Shown: positions 49,054 through 58,059 of the stretch, piece by piece
Position numbering within the stretch: the first letter of the stretch is position 1
Layout: each line of letters begins with the position of its first letter
Assembly: GCF_001905825.1 (NCBI RefSeq)
Contig: NZ_LIVV01000014.1
Span: 148,051-212,050, forward strand
Length of the DNA stretch: 64,000 nt
Source of the DNA: Streptomyces sp. CB02009
GTDB taxonomy: Bacteria; Actinomycetota; Actinomycetes; Streptomycetales; Streptomycetaceae
Direction of reading: 5' to 3'
Program-made: the position numbers and the translations under genes
The notes under the pieces: model-generated
What the model was told of the DNA's origin: nothing
The model's database searches: none
What the model saw: the letters and a program-made list of their open reading frames with translations, nothing else

Positions 49054-49620
49054 GTGACCGAGGTTCCGGTCCCCATCACCACACGGGTGGAGTACGCGGC
49101 TCTGTGTCCCGGAGACCTCATGCCTCCGGATCGAGATGTGTTCGACGCCTTGTACACCAGCGAGATGCGCGCAGTGACCGTCTTCCTGATGAACCTGGGA
49201 GCCAGCGTCTACGAGGCGGCTGATGCTGCGCACGAAGCGTTCCTGACACTACTCCCAGACAAGTGGCGCGAGCTGGAGCACCCCAGAGCGTGGCTCCGCA
49301 AGGTTGCCCACCGGAACTACCTGCGTCAGGTCGACCGACGAGACCATCCGCTCGACCCCGTTCCGGACCGTCCCGGCGGAACCTGCCCGGTGGATCTGGT
49401 CCTACTCACCGAGGAACAGACGCGAGTTCTACAGGCTCTCGGCCAGCTGCCGCCGGCCGAGCGGGAGGCTATCGCCTGGAAGCTGGACGGCTTCACCCAC
49501 GAGGAAGCCGCCCGAGCACTGGGGAAGAGCCCAGCCGCGGTGCGGAAGGCATACGAGCGGGCCAGAACACGCCTGATCACCCTTCTGGAGCTGAAGAGGA
49601 AGGTGGAGTCGAGTGAGTGA
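49054..49620 (+). CDS. ECF-type sigma factor
   Basis: About 188 residues. Region 2: FLMNLGASVYEAADAAHEAF then LTLLPDKWRELEHPRAWLRK and HRNYLRQVDRR. Region 4: LGQLPPAEREAIAWKLDGFT then HEEAARALGKSPAAVRKAYE and RARTRL. The GTG at 49054 has GGAGAGG five bases upstream. It directs RNA polymerase to a small set of promoters. No classical anti-sigma with a ZAS motif is adjacent; the flanking small membrane protein and the 226-aa protein may take that role. Confidence 0.88.
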   Translation: MTEVPVPITTRVEYAALCPGDLMPPDRDVFDALYTSEMRAVTVFLMNLGASVYEAADAAHEAFLTLLPDKWRELEHPRAWLRKVAHRNYLRQVDRRDHPLDPVPDRPGGTCPVDLVLLTEEQTRVLQALGQLPPAEREAIAWKLDGFTHEEAARALGKSPAAVRKAYERARTRLITLLELKRKVESSE

Positions 49621-50293
49621 CGTGTACGAAGAGTTCGACGCCGAGGACGCGCTCGACACCCTGCTCACTCAGCACCAGAACAGTCTCACCGCGACCGTGG
49701 GGACGGCTCTGAACGTGTCAGCCGGGCTGCAAAGAGCGGCCTCAGTCGAATCGATCGTGATGTCGCACGGCGTGGACCTGAGGGACCGCAACGTCGCCTG
49801 GCTCATCTCGCTCAACACATGCGAGAGGACATCAGAGGTTCGCCTTCTTGACTTCCCAGTGCCCTCGGGCGCTGAAAGTTCGTCCCTGAACGGCGTCCTG
49901 GACGCGATCCAGCACGAGATCGAGGAGCTGGAGACCCTCGCACGGCGGATCGGTGAGCAGTCCGCTGCGGCAGGCCCCTCGGCAGAGACGGAGGCCTCGC
50001 CAGTCAAGCTCGCCGTTCTTGGTGCACGAGATGAACTCGGCCGCATCATGAAGCTGCTTTCCGCCGGAGGGATCACGAAGGAGTCCGCCACCTCCGAGTT
50101 CTCCCTGGCTGTCCACCTTCTCGACGAGCAGCGTGCGAACCGGCGTGCGGCAGACACCCAGGATGATCCGTTGTGTGACATGACCTGGGTGCGGCACAGC
50201 ATCACCGCCCGCCTCGCACGTTTGCTACAGCTCAGGGAGTTGGTGGTGAGACTCTTCGAGGACTCCAACGCTGGCGCCTTCCAGCTGAGCTGA
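49613..50293 (+). CDS. Hypothetical protein in sigma operon, 226 aa
   Basis: GTG start inside the end of the sigma gene (8-bp overlap). Helical protein: DAEDALDTLLTQHQNSLTAT near the N-terminus, coiled segments LDAIQHEIEELETLARRIGE and SITARLARLLQLRELVVRLF. No TM helix. The coupling suggests a regulator or effector of the sigma factor. No family recognised. Confidence 0.65.
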   Translation: MSDVYEEFDAEDALDTLLTQHQNSLTATVGTALNVSAGLQRAASVESIVMSHGVDLRDRNVAWLISLNTCERTSEVRLLDFPVPSGAESSSLNGVLDAIQHEIEELETLARRIGEQSAAAGPSAETEASPVKLAVLGARDELGRIMKLLSAGGITKESATSEFSLAVHLLDEQRANRRAADTQDDPLCDMTWVRHSITARLARLLQLRELVVRLFEDSNAGAFQLS

Positions 50294-50323
50294 TCGACCG
50301 GGAAGGTCCGGACCGATGAGAAA

Positions 50324-50350
50324 CGCCCGCCCTCTGAACGAGGGTGGGCG
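50324..50350. terminator. Terminator between convergent genes
   Basis: CGCCCGCCCTC and GAGGGTGGGCG pair over 11 bp (one G-T) with loop TGAAC, between the sigma operon and the minus-strand membrane regulator. Confidence 0.75.
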
Positions 50351-50381
50351 ATTCCGGTCGGTGGGTGGCCGCGTCGCCGTT

Positions 50382-52743
50382 CTACAGGAACCCGATGGAG
50401 TCGGCGAGGGCCCGGCCTCCGTAGTCGTGGTCGGTCAGCAGCGGCAGCACGTAGCCGGTGAGGAGGGTGAGGAGCCATCCGAGGAGCACGAGGCCAGGGA
50501 CCCACCGGTCGTACAGGCGTTGGAGAACCGTTCGCGCCGCCATCGCGAGAACGGCGTTGACGAGGATGAGGGTCAGTGGCTTCCACAGAGGCGTGGTGGG
50601 ATCGGCGGAGTAGGTGGCGCTCAGCACGATCCCGGTCTCCGCGGCGGCGGCGAAGACTGCCAGACAGGTGACGGTGGTCATCCAGATCAGATCGCTTCGC
50701 CTGGTACGGCGCCGCAGCATCTCTGCCGGGTCGGCCATCACCGCGGCGGTGTGGGAGACCCGCTTGAGCGCCTCCTCGAACGCCGTCAGCTCGCCCTTGG
50801 TGGCGCCCATGGCGATGAGAAGGGGCCGCAGGCGGGACCACGAAGGCAGGACCCTCCCGGCGAGCCACTGCTTCACCACTCTGCGGGCCTTGCGCGTGGC
50901 GAAGCCCTGGCTGACCTCGGAAGCCAACCGGGCATGCGACCAATCGGCCCACCCCACGCCGGCGCGCTGCCGCAGGGCCTCGATCTGCTCTCCGAACTGT
51001 TTCGCGTCCGACGCCCCGGCCAGCGCGATCATGAGGGGGGTTGGCGGCTCGGGACGGATGACCGGGCTCGGCGGGGCATCGCCCCCGGTGCCCGCATCGC
51101 TCGTGGGCGGCCCTGGGACAACGCGAACCTCGGGAGCGGCGTTCTCCGCGTAGGGCAGGGTCCCAGTGGCGGACGACGGCGCGGGGGCGGGGCCTTCGGA
51201 GGGCTCCATGTCGGCGTCGCTGGGGGCGGGCGTCACGGCGTGAGGCCGCTCGCCGTCGAGGGAGAGCACGGTCCTCTCGGCCTCGATCCGGACCACGTTC
51301 CGCCCCGGGGCGGAGATCTCGTGCTGCGCCGCTTCCTCCCTGGCCCGCGCCTCCGCCTGGGTCACTCTGCGGGACGCGCACTCGAAGGACTCGTCGCCGA
51401 GCCGCTCGATCCGCGGGTAGGCCTCCTTGAAGGCGTCGGACTCCCGCCGGGCGATACGTGCGTACGCGTCGTAGAAGGCCGCCTTCTCCGGTTCGGTGGC
51501 GCCCAGGGCGTTGATCAAGGCGTCCAGTGCCAGGTAGAGCCTGGGGAAGTGGCTGCCGCTGAGCCACTCGTCGACGGAGTTGTCCGTGTGCCGGGCCTCG
51601 TCGCTGAGGCGGCCGGTGTTGGCCTGCGCGTTCATGCGCTGCACAGGCCATTCCTCGACGCCGGCACGGGCCCGCAGCACCCCGACCGCCCGCCCCAGGT
51701 CTGCCGGAGACAAGGCCTTGGACAAGGCCTGGACAACCACGCTCGGCCCTGCCGCGGGTGCGATACCCGTGCTGGTCACAGTGTTGTCTGCGTTGTCCCC
51801 AGGGCCCGCGTGGACAAGTCCGCTGTCTGCGGGCCGGGGGCCGTCGTGCCGGGCGACGACCTCCCCGGAGATCACCTGCGGGGATGCGGAGTCTGCGACG
51901 ACGCGCTGCCCGCCGACGCCGAGATGCGAGCGCAATTCATCGAGTCCCTCGTCCTGCTCGGCAAGTTGGTCCTGCACCGCCTGGAGCACCTCGCCGATCC
52001 GCTCGAAAGGCGGCAGGTCCAGCCCGATCCCCGCCGGCTGCGGCAGCCGGCCCCCCGCACCCTGAGCCGCCCCGGTGGTCCGGCGGGCGTCGGCCTGGGC
52101 CCGCGCGACGTTCGCCTCGGCGGCCAGCCGCAGCTCGAAGGCCTGCTCGGTGGCCTTGCGAGCGTGCCGCAACTGGCCCTCCGCCTGCTCCCGGTACTTC
52201 TCGGACTGTTCCAGCGCAGCCTGGAGTTCGTGAGCGCCGTGGGCCTCGAGGCGGGCGTGGTCGCGCTCTTCGGTCAGCTGGGCGCACTGGTTTTGCAGGA
52301 CGGAGACCATCTCCTGCAGCTGCGTGCACCGTTTCTCGGAGTCGGCGAGCTTGCGCATGGCCTCGATCTGCTGGAGCCGGGCGTCGTCGAGGCGTAAGAG
52401 GACCTCGCCGACACCGGCCGGCATCGACGCCGCCCGGTCCGACATGCCCGGACGCCGGCCGTGCGGCAGGAGGCCGCTGGACCGCCTTCTGCGCGGCTGC
52501 CAGGAGACGGAGTCCTTCGGTGCGCTGCCGGTCGCGCATCTCCGTGTCGGACACGAGCGTGTCGACGACATCGTTCAGCAGCTGCTCGGGGATGAGCTTG
52601 GCGCCGTTGCGGTACTCGCTCCACACCGACTTCGAGTACGGGAACGTCTCCGCCAGCACCCTCACCTGGACGCCCGCGGTGACCTTCCGCAGCCAGGTCG
52701 CGAGCGCGTTCGCCTCCTCGGTACGGCCCCTCAGATCGCTCAT
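50382..52743 (-). CDS. HTH, coiled-coil and C-terminal membrane protein, frameshifted near 52430
   Basis: The ATG at 52743 opens MSDLRGRTEEANALATWLRK, then VRVLAETFPYSKSVWSEYRN and IPEQLLNDVVDTLV, an HTH-like regulator start. After ~95 codons the register is lost; the +1 frame resumes GVGEVLLRLDDARLQQIEAM and runs to 50382. One extra base near 52400-52460 explains this. The joined protein (~780 aa) has an HTH, a coiled coil (AHELQAALEQSEKYREQAEG), two helical repeats that look like degenerate HTHs (PRLYLALDALINALGATEPE; SRLRPLLIAMGATKGELTAF), and four TM helices over the last ~110 residues (LIWMTTVTCLAVFAAAAETG onward). A membrane-embedded DNA-binding regulator is the inferred type. Confidence 0.65.
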
Positions 52744-52794
52744 CGGCCGCCCTGCCTGGCCCATCCCGTCCCCCTGCACATGCGTCCGCACGAT

Positions 52795-52814
52795 GGACAA
52801 CGCCCCCGTTGTCC
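52795..52814. promoter_or_regulatory. Inverted repeat upstream of the HTH-membrane gene
   Basis: GGACAAC (52795-52801) and GTTGTCC (52808-52814) with a six-base spacer, about 50 bp upstream of the ATG at 52743 and 106 bp upstream of the divergent small gene. Candidate operator for either. Confidence 0.5.
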
Positions 52815-52920
52815 GCGATCAACCGCCAGCTGCCTGGGCCTTCATTGATCGCCCCAGGCGGACATTCTCACCCCCCGTCAGCTTGGTCTCCAGCTGGTTC
52901 ACCGAACTCAGGAGGCCCTC

Positions 52921-53094
52921 ATGCCCAGCCCGAACGCTCCCCGCCCGTCCCGCCGCACCTGGGCGGCCGCCTTCGCCGCCGTCCTCGTCCTCGCCCTGAA
53001 CCAGGGCTGGCCCGCCGCCGACGTCATCAAGCTCGCCACCGGCATCCTCGTCCTCATCGCCCTGGTCATCGGCGCCGGCTCCAATACCGACTAG
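52921..53094 (+). CDS. Small membrane protein, 57 aa
   Basis: MPSPNAPRPSRRTWAAAFAA then VLVLALNQGWPAADVIKLAT and GILVLIALVIGAGSNTD. A basic N-terminus is followed by two TM helices. AGGAGG sits six bases before the ATG. It is divergent from the HTH-membrane gene and below normal ORF length cut-offs. Function unknown. Confidence 0.6.
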   Translation: MPSPNAPRPSRRTWAAAFAAVLVLALNQGWPAADVIKLATGILVLIALVIGAGSNTD

Positions 53095-53219
53095 CCCCGC
53101 CGTGGAGTGCGCCCGGTCGAGGTGCCGCCTACATGAGGATCAAGGGCGCCGGAGGCCGGCCTTGCAGTGAGCGAGGGAAACGACTCAGGACGTGTCGGCT
53201 GTGATTGGCCATGCATGAA

Positions 53220-53321
53220 GAAGCCCCTGGCGGCGCTCGGTACAGGAGCACCGTCGGGGACTTCACACGACGAAGCCCCCGGCGGTGCTCGGCGCGGAGC
53301 AGCAGACGGGGGCTTCGTCGT
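53220..53321. terminator. Two tandem related hairpins (GAAGCCCC family)
   Basis: Hairpin A (53220-53264) pairs GAAGCCCC..GCTC with GAGC..GGGGACTTC. Hairpin B (53267-53321) pairs ACGACGAAGCCCCC with GGGGGCTTCGTCGT. Their loops and inner stems are related (GGCGGYGCTC). A third member lies at 55044. Between 53322 and 53528 only stop-broken frames are seen. Confidence 0.75.
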
Positions 53322-53528
53322 CACCCGGGGCCTACGTGGTAGGGCGCCCCATCGTCCTCCACGATGTCACGGAAGGGCGGATCGACTAGATGACCGACGC
53401 CGGCCGCGTGGTCCAGTAGGCCCGCTGCGCCAAGCAGTCCTTCGGCGGGCAGACCGCCAGCGCGCTCTGGTATCGAGTGCTGCTGGGGGCTTGACTGTTA
53501 CCCCGCGAGAGGGACGCCGGGCAACGGG

Positions 53529-54281
53529 TCAGGACGAGGTCGTGGCCACCTCGGCGGACCGGTCAGCTTCGGTCGGCGCCTTCGCGGCGCGGTGCCATGC
53601 TGCTACCCAGGGCTCGAGGATGTGGTGGTGGCCGCAGGCGATCATGAATGCCTTGAAGTTGTCGAGCTTCTTCGGGAAGACCGGGTCGTCCTCCCGCTGC
53701 ACGCCCCTGAGCATGGTGTTGAGCGTCGTCCTGCCCAAGTTCGGCACCCACTTATCGGAGTCTTTCCGGAAGCGGCGGGCGTACTTATCCAGGGCGTGCT
53801 CCATCTCGCGTGCCGAGCGGTACCCCGACCTCCGCCACATCTGTTCCATGGCCTCGCACAGGTCTCTGCGGGTCCGGACGTTCCGGGGGTTGGGCAGCCC
53901 GGACACCGCGTAGGAGGAGTACGCCCTGAGGGCCGCTTTGTTGTTCATGAGCCACTTCGCCGCGTCGGGCGTGATCGGGCCTTCCGGCAGGCCCGCATGT
54001 GCCTGGACGCCGACGTGCCCGTCGGGACGGAAGACCACCGTGCAGCCGGTGGCCTCCCTGACGATCGTCGTCCACGTCTCCGTGTCGAGCGTCAGGCCGC
54101 CCGAGACGAAGGCATTGAGCAGCTTGCACAGGTGCAGGGCGCTCGGGACGCGCTCCGCGGACTCGATGCGGCTGATCGTCGAGAAGTCCATGTTGCAGAT
54201 CTCAGCGAGGCCGCGCTGGCTCTGCCCCATCTCAAGACGGCCTTCGATGATCCGACCGGCCAGCCGGACCCCGGCGCTCAC
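53529..54281 (-). CDS. XRE-family regulator, 250 aa
   Basis: The GTG at 54281 overlaps the stop of the upstream membrane gene. Residues ~5-55 are an XRE HTH (RIIEGRLEMGQSQRGLAEIC; NMDFSTISRIESAERVPS). The rest is a helical domain with TTIVREATGCTVVFRPDGHV and HALDKYARRFRKDSDKWVPN. It is coupled to a small membrane protein gene, another instance of the regulator and membrane-protein pairing. Targets unknown; the repeated boxes at 54564 and 54925 are candidates. Confidence 0.8.
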   Translation of the reverse strand: MSAGVRLAGRIIEGRLEMGQSQRGLAEICNMDFSTISRIESAERVPSALHLCKLLNAFVSGGLTLDTETWTTIVREATGCTVVFRPDGHVGVQAHAGLPEGPITPDAAKWLMNNKAALRAYSSYAVSGLPNPRNVRTRRDLCEAMEQMWRRSGYRSAREMEHALDKYARRFRKDSDKWVPNLGRTTLNTMLRGVQREDDPVFPKKLDNFKAFMIACGHHHILEPWVAAWHRAAKAPTEADRSAEVATTSS

Positions 54282-54541
54282 TTGCCACCGCCGGCGCGCC
54301 AGGACTTGAACGCCTCGGTCACCCAGGCCGCGGCGGCCGCAGCCACCACACCGATGAGGACCTCGACCTCGTGACCGAGGACGAAGAACAGGACCAGCAG
54401 GAGCACGCTGAGCGTGCCCACGGCCCACTGAAGCATCCGGGCGAAGCCGAACGCCTGCGGTGCGGGCGCGTCGAGCACGCACCCGCAAGGAAGGTTGAAC
54501 GGGCGGGACCCGAAGGCCACGTCCAGGTGGATACGAAGCAT
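54278..54541 (-). CDS. Small membrane protein coupled to XRE gene
   Basis: About 87 residues: MLRIHLDVAFGSRPFNLPCG then CVLDAPAPQAFGFARMLQWA, and a long hydrophobic hairpin VGTLSVLLLVLFFVLGHEVE and VLIGVVAAAAAAWVTEAFKS. Two TM helices with a basic C-terminus. AGGAG precedes the ATG at 54541. It overlaps the downstream XRE start by three bases. Confidence 0.7.
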   Translation of the reverse strand: MLRIHLDVAFGSRPFNLPCGCVLDAPAPQAFGFARMLQWAVGTLSVLLLVLFFVLGHEVEVLIGVVAAAAAAWVTEAFKSWRAGGGK

Positions 54542-54563
54542 CACTGCTCCTGTCTCAGTCGCC

Positions 54564-54612
54564 TAGCCGAGGCGGATGGCGCGAGGTTCACTACGCCTCG
54601 CGATGTGAGGCG
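54564..54612. promoter_or_regulatory. Repeated promoter-region module, copy 1
   Basis: TAGCCGAGGCGG (54564-54575), CACTACG (54589-54595) and TGTGAGGC (54605-54612) occur in this order here and again at 54925-54968. A GTGAGGC/GCCTCAC hairpin overlaps the end (54606-54623). It lies upstream of the membrane-XRE gene pair. Confidence 0.55.
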
Positions 54613-54766
54613 CTTGCCTCACTCACAAGAACTTTTGCCGGGTATGCACCCGCTGCACAAGGGCGTCCAAGGAAGTCGGACAGCGTCCACGTCCCGTCAG
54701 TTCTTCTTCCCAGAGACGCGTTTGGAGGCGTCCGAACGTCCCGGTAGCGCCTGATGCTGAACGCGG

Positions 54767-54856
54767 TGTCCAACCTCGTCCGTTGTCACGACCGGCGGGA
54801 CGTCAACACGTCCACATTTCCGCTGTCAGACCGCCATTCGCTGTCCAACCTCGTCC
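54767..54856. repeat. 15-bp direct repeat pair
   Basis: TGTCCAACCTCGTCC occurs at 54767-54781 and 54842-54856, the second followed by a partial third unit (AACCTCC). The 75-bp spacing is about seven helical turns. The 300-bp stretch around it holds no gene. Confidence 0.65.
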
Positions 54857-54924
54857 AACCTCCGTCCCACGTGTCGCGCAACACCGATGGTGTCCGCTTC
54901 AGTAGCGGTCGTGGATCTGTCCCT

Positions 54925-54968
54925 TAGCCGAGGCGGGCCACCCACGCTCACTACGTGGACTGTGAGGC
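54925..54968. promoter_or_regulatory. Repeated promoter-region module, copy 2
   Basis: Same three words in the same order as copy 1, with slightly shorter spacing. Together they suggest a duplicated regulatory region serving the XRE and membrane-gene pair or a lost neighbour. Confidence 0.55.
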
Positions 54969-55043
54969 AGCTCACGCTCCTTGCGCCGCAGCCCGTGTCC
55001 CCGGACGCGGGCTCTTTGGCGTTCACAGCCGGTCCGCAGGAAA

Positions 55044-55093
55044 GACGAAGCCCCGGTGAGGCTCGTGAAGAGCAGCCGCGGGGGCTTCACGTC
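55044..55093. terminator. Hairpin of the GAAGCCCC family, third copy
   Basis: GACGAAGCCCC pairs with GGGGCTTCACGTC around GCTC/GAGC. It lies just beyond the stop of the small minus-strand gene at 55129 and resembles hairpins at 53220-53321. Confidence 0.7.
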
Positions 55094-55128
55094 GCCCGGG
55101 CCCACGGGGGGAGGCGCCGGGAGACGGT

Positions 55129-55291
55129 TCAGGAGGACGCGGCCGCAGCCTCGTCGGCGGGCACGGCGGCCGTCAGGCGGTCGAGGCGCTCGTACAAGTG
55201 CCCGGATCAGCCGGGCGCGTTTCTGCACTCGGTTCAGGCGCATGCACCGCTGCGACAGCTGGCCCTGTGCGCGAAGCGGGGTCACCGTCAT
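55129..55291 (-). pseudogene. Small basic protein gene with one-base insertion
   Basis: Reading from the ATG at 55291 (or GTG 55285): TPLRAQGQLSQRCMRLNRVQ then KRARLIRAL, where one extra T near 55192 shifts the frame. Removing it gives YERLDRLTAAVPADEAAAAS S and a stop at 55129. The span of 163 bases is 3n+1, in agreement. About 53 residues if intact. Confidence 0.5.
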
Positions 55292-55581
55292 GCTCGGCGA
55301 AGGCGGCTTCGCCCCGCACAAGCAAGCAGGGCAACCTCGACGCCTACCCATGGCAGGCCGCGCTCGACGCTCTCCGCACCTGATCAGACTGGGTTGGCCC
55401 CGTTGGACCAACAGAGCCAACCCTTCGTCAGGAGGTCGCTTCTGCAGGGAGCGCCGCCCGCTACTTCACGTACGCCGCATCGTGCTGTCGTCGATGCCGA
55501 AGACGCGGACCTCACGGCCGTGTCGGGTGTCGGCCGGTGGCCTGTACGGCGCCGAGGTGCGGTACGCAGCCACCGGCGGGC

Positions 55582-55752
55582 TCAGCCTGAGTGCGTCCGA
55601 GACGGCGGCTGCGGTGTGGAGGCAGGGGACTCGCTCTGGCGGGCACGGCGGGCGCGGATCCGCCGGATGGTCCAGGTGGAGGCGGCGACGGCAAGTGCGG
55701 CCGACAGGCTCCCGGGGAACTCGGGCAGGGCGGAGAGGAGGACGTCGGACAC
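55582..55752 (-). CDS. Possible small membrane protein, 56 aa
   Basis: A GTG-started frame: SDVLLSALPEFPGSLSAALA then VAASTWTIRRIRARRARQSE and a Ser/Pro-rich tail. One TM-like helix and a basic stretch. No clear ribosome site; the start is uncertain. Confidence 0.4.
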   Translation of the reverse strand: MSDVLLSALPEFPGSLSAALAVAASTWTIRRIRARRARQSESPASTPQPPSRTHSG

Positions 55753-56060
55753 GAAGATGCGGGCACGCCACGGCGGAGGCCCTGGCGTGCCGTGCTCCTC
55801 TGTGTGGTGCGACGACGGATGTGCTGTGCGCCCGGGCCTCTGGACGCGTTCGGTGGACAGCAAGGCGCCCGCCTGGTGAACCCCCGTGTCGGGGGCGAGG
55901 TCGGCTCGGGCGCCTACCGCGACCAGTCTGATCGATCGCCCGCCACGTCGAGGCGGTTAGTTGATTTCTCCTCGTTTGCGCGTAAGAGCCGTTTGATATC
56001 CGATCTGGCCGGGGCGGACGTCGCTTGGACGGGGCGCGCCCCCGTCCGGCTACAGTCACC
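55753..56060. other. Gene-free stretch
   Basis: No convincing gene. An A/T-richer patch at 55955-56005 (TTAGTTGATTTCTCC; GTTTGATATCC) may be a promoter for the minus-strand small gene. Confidence 0.3.
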
Positions 56061-56101
56061 GGCGGGGCCCGGAGCCACTGATCCTGGCTCCGGGCCCCGC
56101 C
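56061..56101. terminator. Terminator of the 467-aa gene
   Basis: Perfect 17-bp stem, arms 56061-56077 and 56085-56101, loop CTGATCC, 17 bp past the stop codon on the minus strand. Confidence 0.85.
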
Positions 56102-56117
56102 CGTCGGGACTGGCCGG

Positions 56118-57521
56118 TCAGTCGTTCTTCTCCGGCGGGGTGAGCAGGTCGAAGAAGGCGTCCGCTTCCTCCGCGCTCAGTCGGCCTTCCACGACCGCGT
56201 ACTGGCGCAGCGTGTAGAGGGTGTCCTTCGCCGGGATCTCCCAGCGGGTGTGGGCTTCACGGGTGATCTCGCCGATGTGGTGGTGGGCGGACTCGGGGTG
56301 GTGGCGTATGAACCAGACGAGCATCTCCGCGATCGGCCGCGAGAGGTACATGTGCAGCCACTCCTTCGCCCTCGCCTTCTTCGGCCGGGCTCGCACCTCG
56401 CGGTCCAGGTCGATGGCGTCGGCGAAGTCGTGCAGCACGGCGCTCTCGACGGTGTGGCCGAGGACGTGGGTGGGCAGGACGCGGTCCAGGCTGCTGGCGA
56501 CGTTCCAGGCCAGCGCGTCGGCGATCTCCCGGACGGAGTCCTCGTTGCGGGCGCGCAGGATCCACCGCTTGCGGACGTCCGGCCTTCCCCACAGGGTGTT
56601 CTGGAAGTCGTCGGCGAAGTGGTCACGGACCTCCGCCGCCCCGCGGGAGAGCTGGTCGCGGTCACCGGCCGACATCACGGCCCGGACACCCTCGTAGGAG
56701 CGCCGGCGGGCCTCGACCCAGTCGTCGGCCACGGCCCGGGCCCACTGGTCACGGCCGCCGACCTGGGCCTGCGGCTGGGGCACCTCGCTGTTGCCGCGCG
56801 AGATGTAGGCCCGCAGCGTCGAGGCGGTGATGCCGCCGAGCTCGGCCATCTCCGGTACGCCGATCAGCTGGGCGCCGCTCAGCTCCGGGGTGGCGAGGTC
56901 GACCACGCACTTCTCCAGCGGCAGCGCGCCATCGCGCTCGGCCTGGTGGGCGGCCCACAGCGCCAGGTGGTCGCCCCAGTTCGCCACCACCGGCGCTGGC
57001 GCCTCGGCGTCGATGGCGGCGACGTCGAGCACGGCGGCCCGGGCCGCGTCGGCGCGGCGGTCGAGCATGTCGGCGGCGCTGACGGTGACCGCGGCGCGCG
57101 CCTGGCGCTTCTCGTAGTCCTGCTCGACGGGGTCCCAGACCTGTCCGGGCCGGTACCAGGCGGCGCCGTCGAACCAGTAGCCGCCGGCCCGGTAGAACAG
57201 CTGCTCGCCGTCCCAGGTGCTGTGCAGGGTGGAGGTGTCGTCGTCCTTCATCAGCAGGACGGTTCGGCCGTGCTCGGGGTGGTAGCGCACCGACCAGCCG
57301 AGCGAGTTGTCGAGCGGGTCGGTGGTGAAGGCCCGCCAGCCGCCGGAAGTACGGTGGAGGTCGAAACGGCCCCACATCCCCTCTCCCTTGTTGCGGCCGA
57401 CGGCCTCGATGGCCTCGGGCCCCTCGTCGAGCGGGATGTGCGAGTCGTCGACGAACGGCAGCCCGGGCACCGGGTGGTCGGTGCTCAGCCCGTTTGCGAG
57501 GGGGTAGAGATGGACGGTCAC
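56118..57521 (-). CDS. Hypothetical protein with MerR-like HTH, 467 aa
   Basis: Residues ~35-150 are beta-rich with many aromatic residues (GMWGRFDLHRTSGGWRAFTT; GEQLFYRAGGYWFDGAAWYR PG). A region near residue 225 (VPEMAELGGITASTLRAYIS; RGNSEVPQPQAQVGGRDQWA) looks like a MerR/AlpA-type helix-turn-helix choosing a DNA site. The C-terminal half is helical (ARNEDSVREIADALAWNVAS; RPIAEMLVWFIRHHPESAHH). It may be a plasmid partition or regulatory protein; no family is assigned. The upstream region is A/T-rich (57560-57625) and suitable for an operator. Confidence 0.7.
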   Translation of the reverse strand: MTVHLYPLANGLSTDHPVPGLPFVDDSHIPLDEGPEAIEAVGRNKGEGMWGRFDLHRTSGGWRAFTTDPLDNSLGWSVRYHPEHGRTVLLMKDDDTSTLHSTWDGEQLFYRAGGYWFDGAAWYRPGQVWDPVEQDYEKRQARAAVTVSAADMLDRRADAARAAVLDVAAIDAEAPAPVVANWGDHLALWAAHQAERDGALPLEKCVVDLATPELSGAQLIGVPEMAELGGITASTLRAYISRGNSEVPQPQAQVGGRDQWARAVADDWVEARRRSYEGVRAVMSAGDRDQLSRGAAEVRDHFADDFQNTLWGRPDVRKRWILRARNEDSVREIADALAWNVASSLDRVLPTHVLGHTVESAVLHDFADAIDLDREVRARPKKARAKEWLHMYLSRPIAEMLVWFIRHHPESAHHHIGEITREAHTRWEIPAKDTLYTLRQYAVVEGRLSAEEADAFFDLLTPPEKND

Positions 57522-57729
57522 ATGTACTCCTTGATCGATGCCATCCGCTGCATTTCTTCTGCAACGCTATCTTGCTCTACTTATACAACGTCATAAACCG
57601 TCCTGTGCAGCGATTTTTAGACAACCTTGTGCAGCCCTCTGTCCTGAAGGGGCGTAGGCGGCACATCGCAACCGGGGCCGGACTTGAGGAGACGCCGCTG
57701 TGTGCCCCGGTCGGTCGGGCCGGACACCT
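57522..57729. promoter_or_regulatory. A/T-rich leader upstream of the 467-aa gene
   Basis: Between 57560 and 57625 the sequence is unusually A/T-rich for this window (CTACTTATACAACGTCATAA; GATTTTTAGACAACC). The word TGTGCAGC occurs twice (57605, 57628 regions). Likely promoter and binding sites; no gene. Confidence 0.4.
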
Positions 57730-57762
57730 GGCAGGGCGCCCCGGCCCCCGGGGCGCCCTGCC
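57730..57762. terminator. Terminator of the sigma-like/membrane gene pair
   Basis: Perfect 15-bp arms GGCAGGGCGCCCCGG and CCGGGGCGCCCTGCC with loop CCC, 25 bp beyond the stop of the minus-strand membrane gene. Confidence 0.85.
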
Positions 57763-57786
57763 GTCGGGACAGCGCCCCGGGGGCCC

Positions 57787-58059
57787 TTACAGCTGCCCGA
57801 ACTTCTCCAGGATGTTCTGCACCATGTAGAAGGAGCCGGCGAACGTGCCAGCGGCCCAGCCGATGGAGACGAGCGGTTCCGCAGCGAGGTGGCGTGCGAT
57901 GGAGAAGGCGATGATGGCTGCGAGGGCCGCGCAGACGAAGCAGAACATGATCGCCATGACCTTCGTGCCGGTGGTGGGCCCACCGGGTGCGGTACCGGCC
58001 GACGGCTCTGCGGCCGGAGCCGTGGGGTTGGACGGGGGCGTCGGGGTCGGGGTGGTCAC
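57787..58059 (-). CDS. Small membrane protein coupled to sigma-like gene
   Basis: A 90-residue protein from a GTG that overlaps the preceding stop (GTGA). The N-terminal ~30 residues are Thr/Pro-rich. TM1 VMAIMFCFVCAALAAIIAFS and TM2 VSIGWAAGTFAGSFYMVQNI follow. The coupling to the sigma-like gene suggests it anchors or controls that protein. Confidence 0.7.
   Translation of the reverse strand: MTTPTPTPPSNPTAPAAEPSAGTAPGGPTTGTKVMAIMFCFVCAALAAIIAFSIARHLAAEPLVSIGWAAGTFAGSFYMVQNILEKFGQL

Noticed and set aside
53340..53500. Short plus-strand coding-like pieces (AKQSFGGQTASALWYRVLLG)
   Set aside because: Broken by an in-frame stop and lacking a start; too little to assign.
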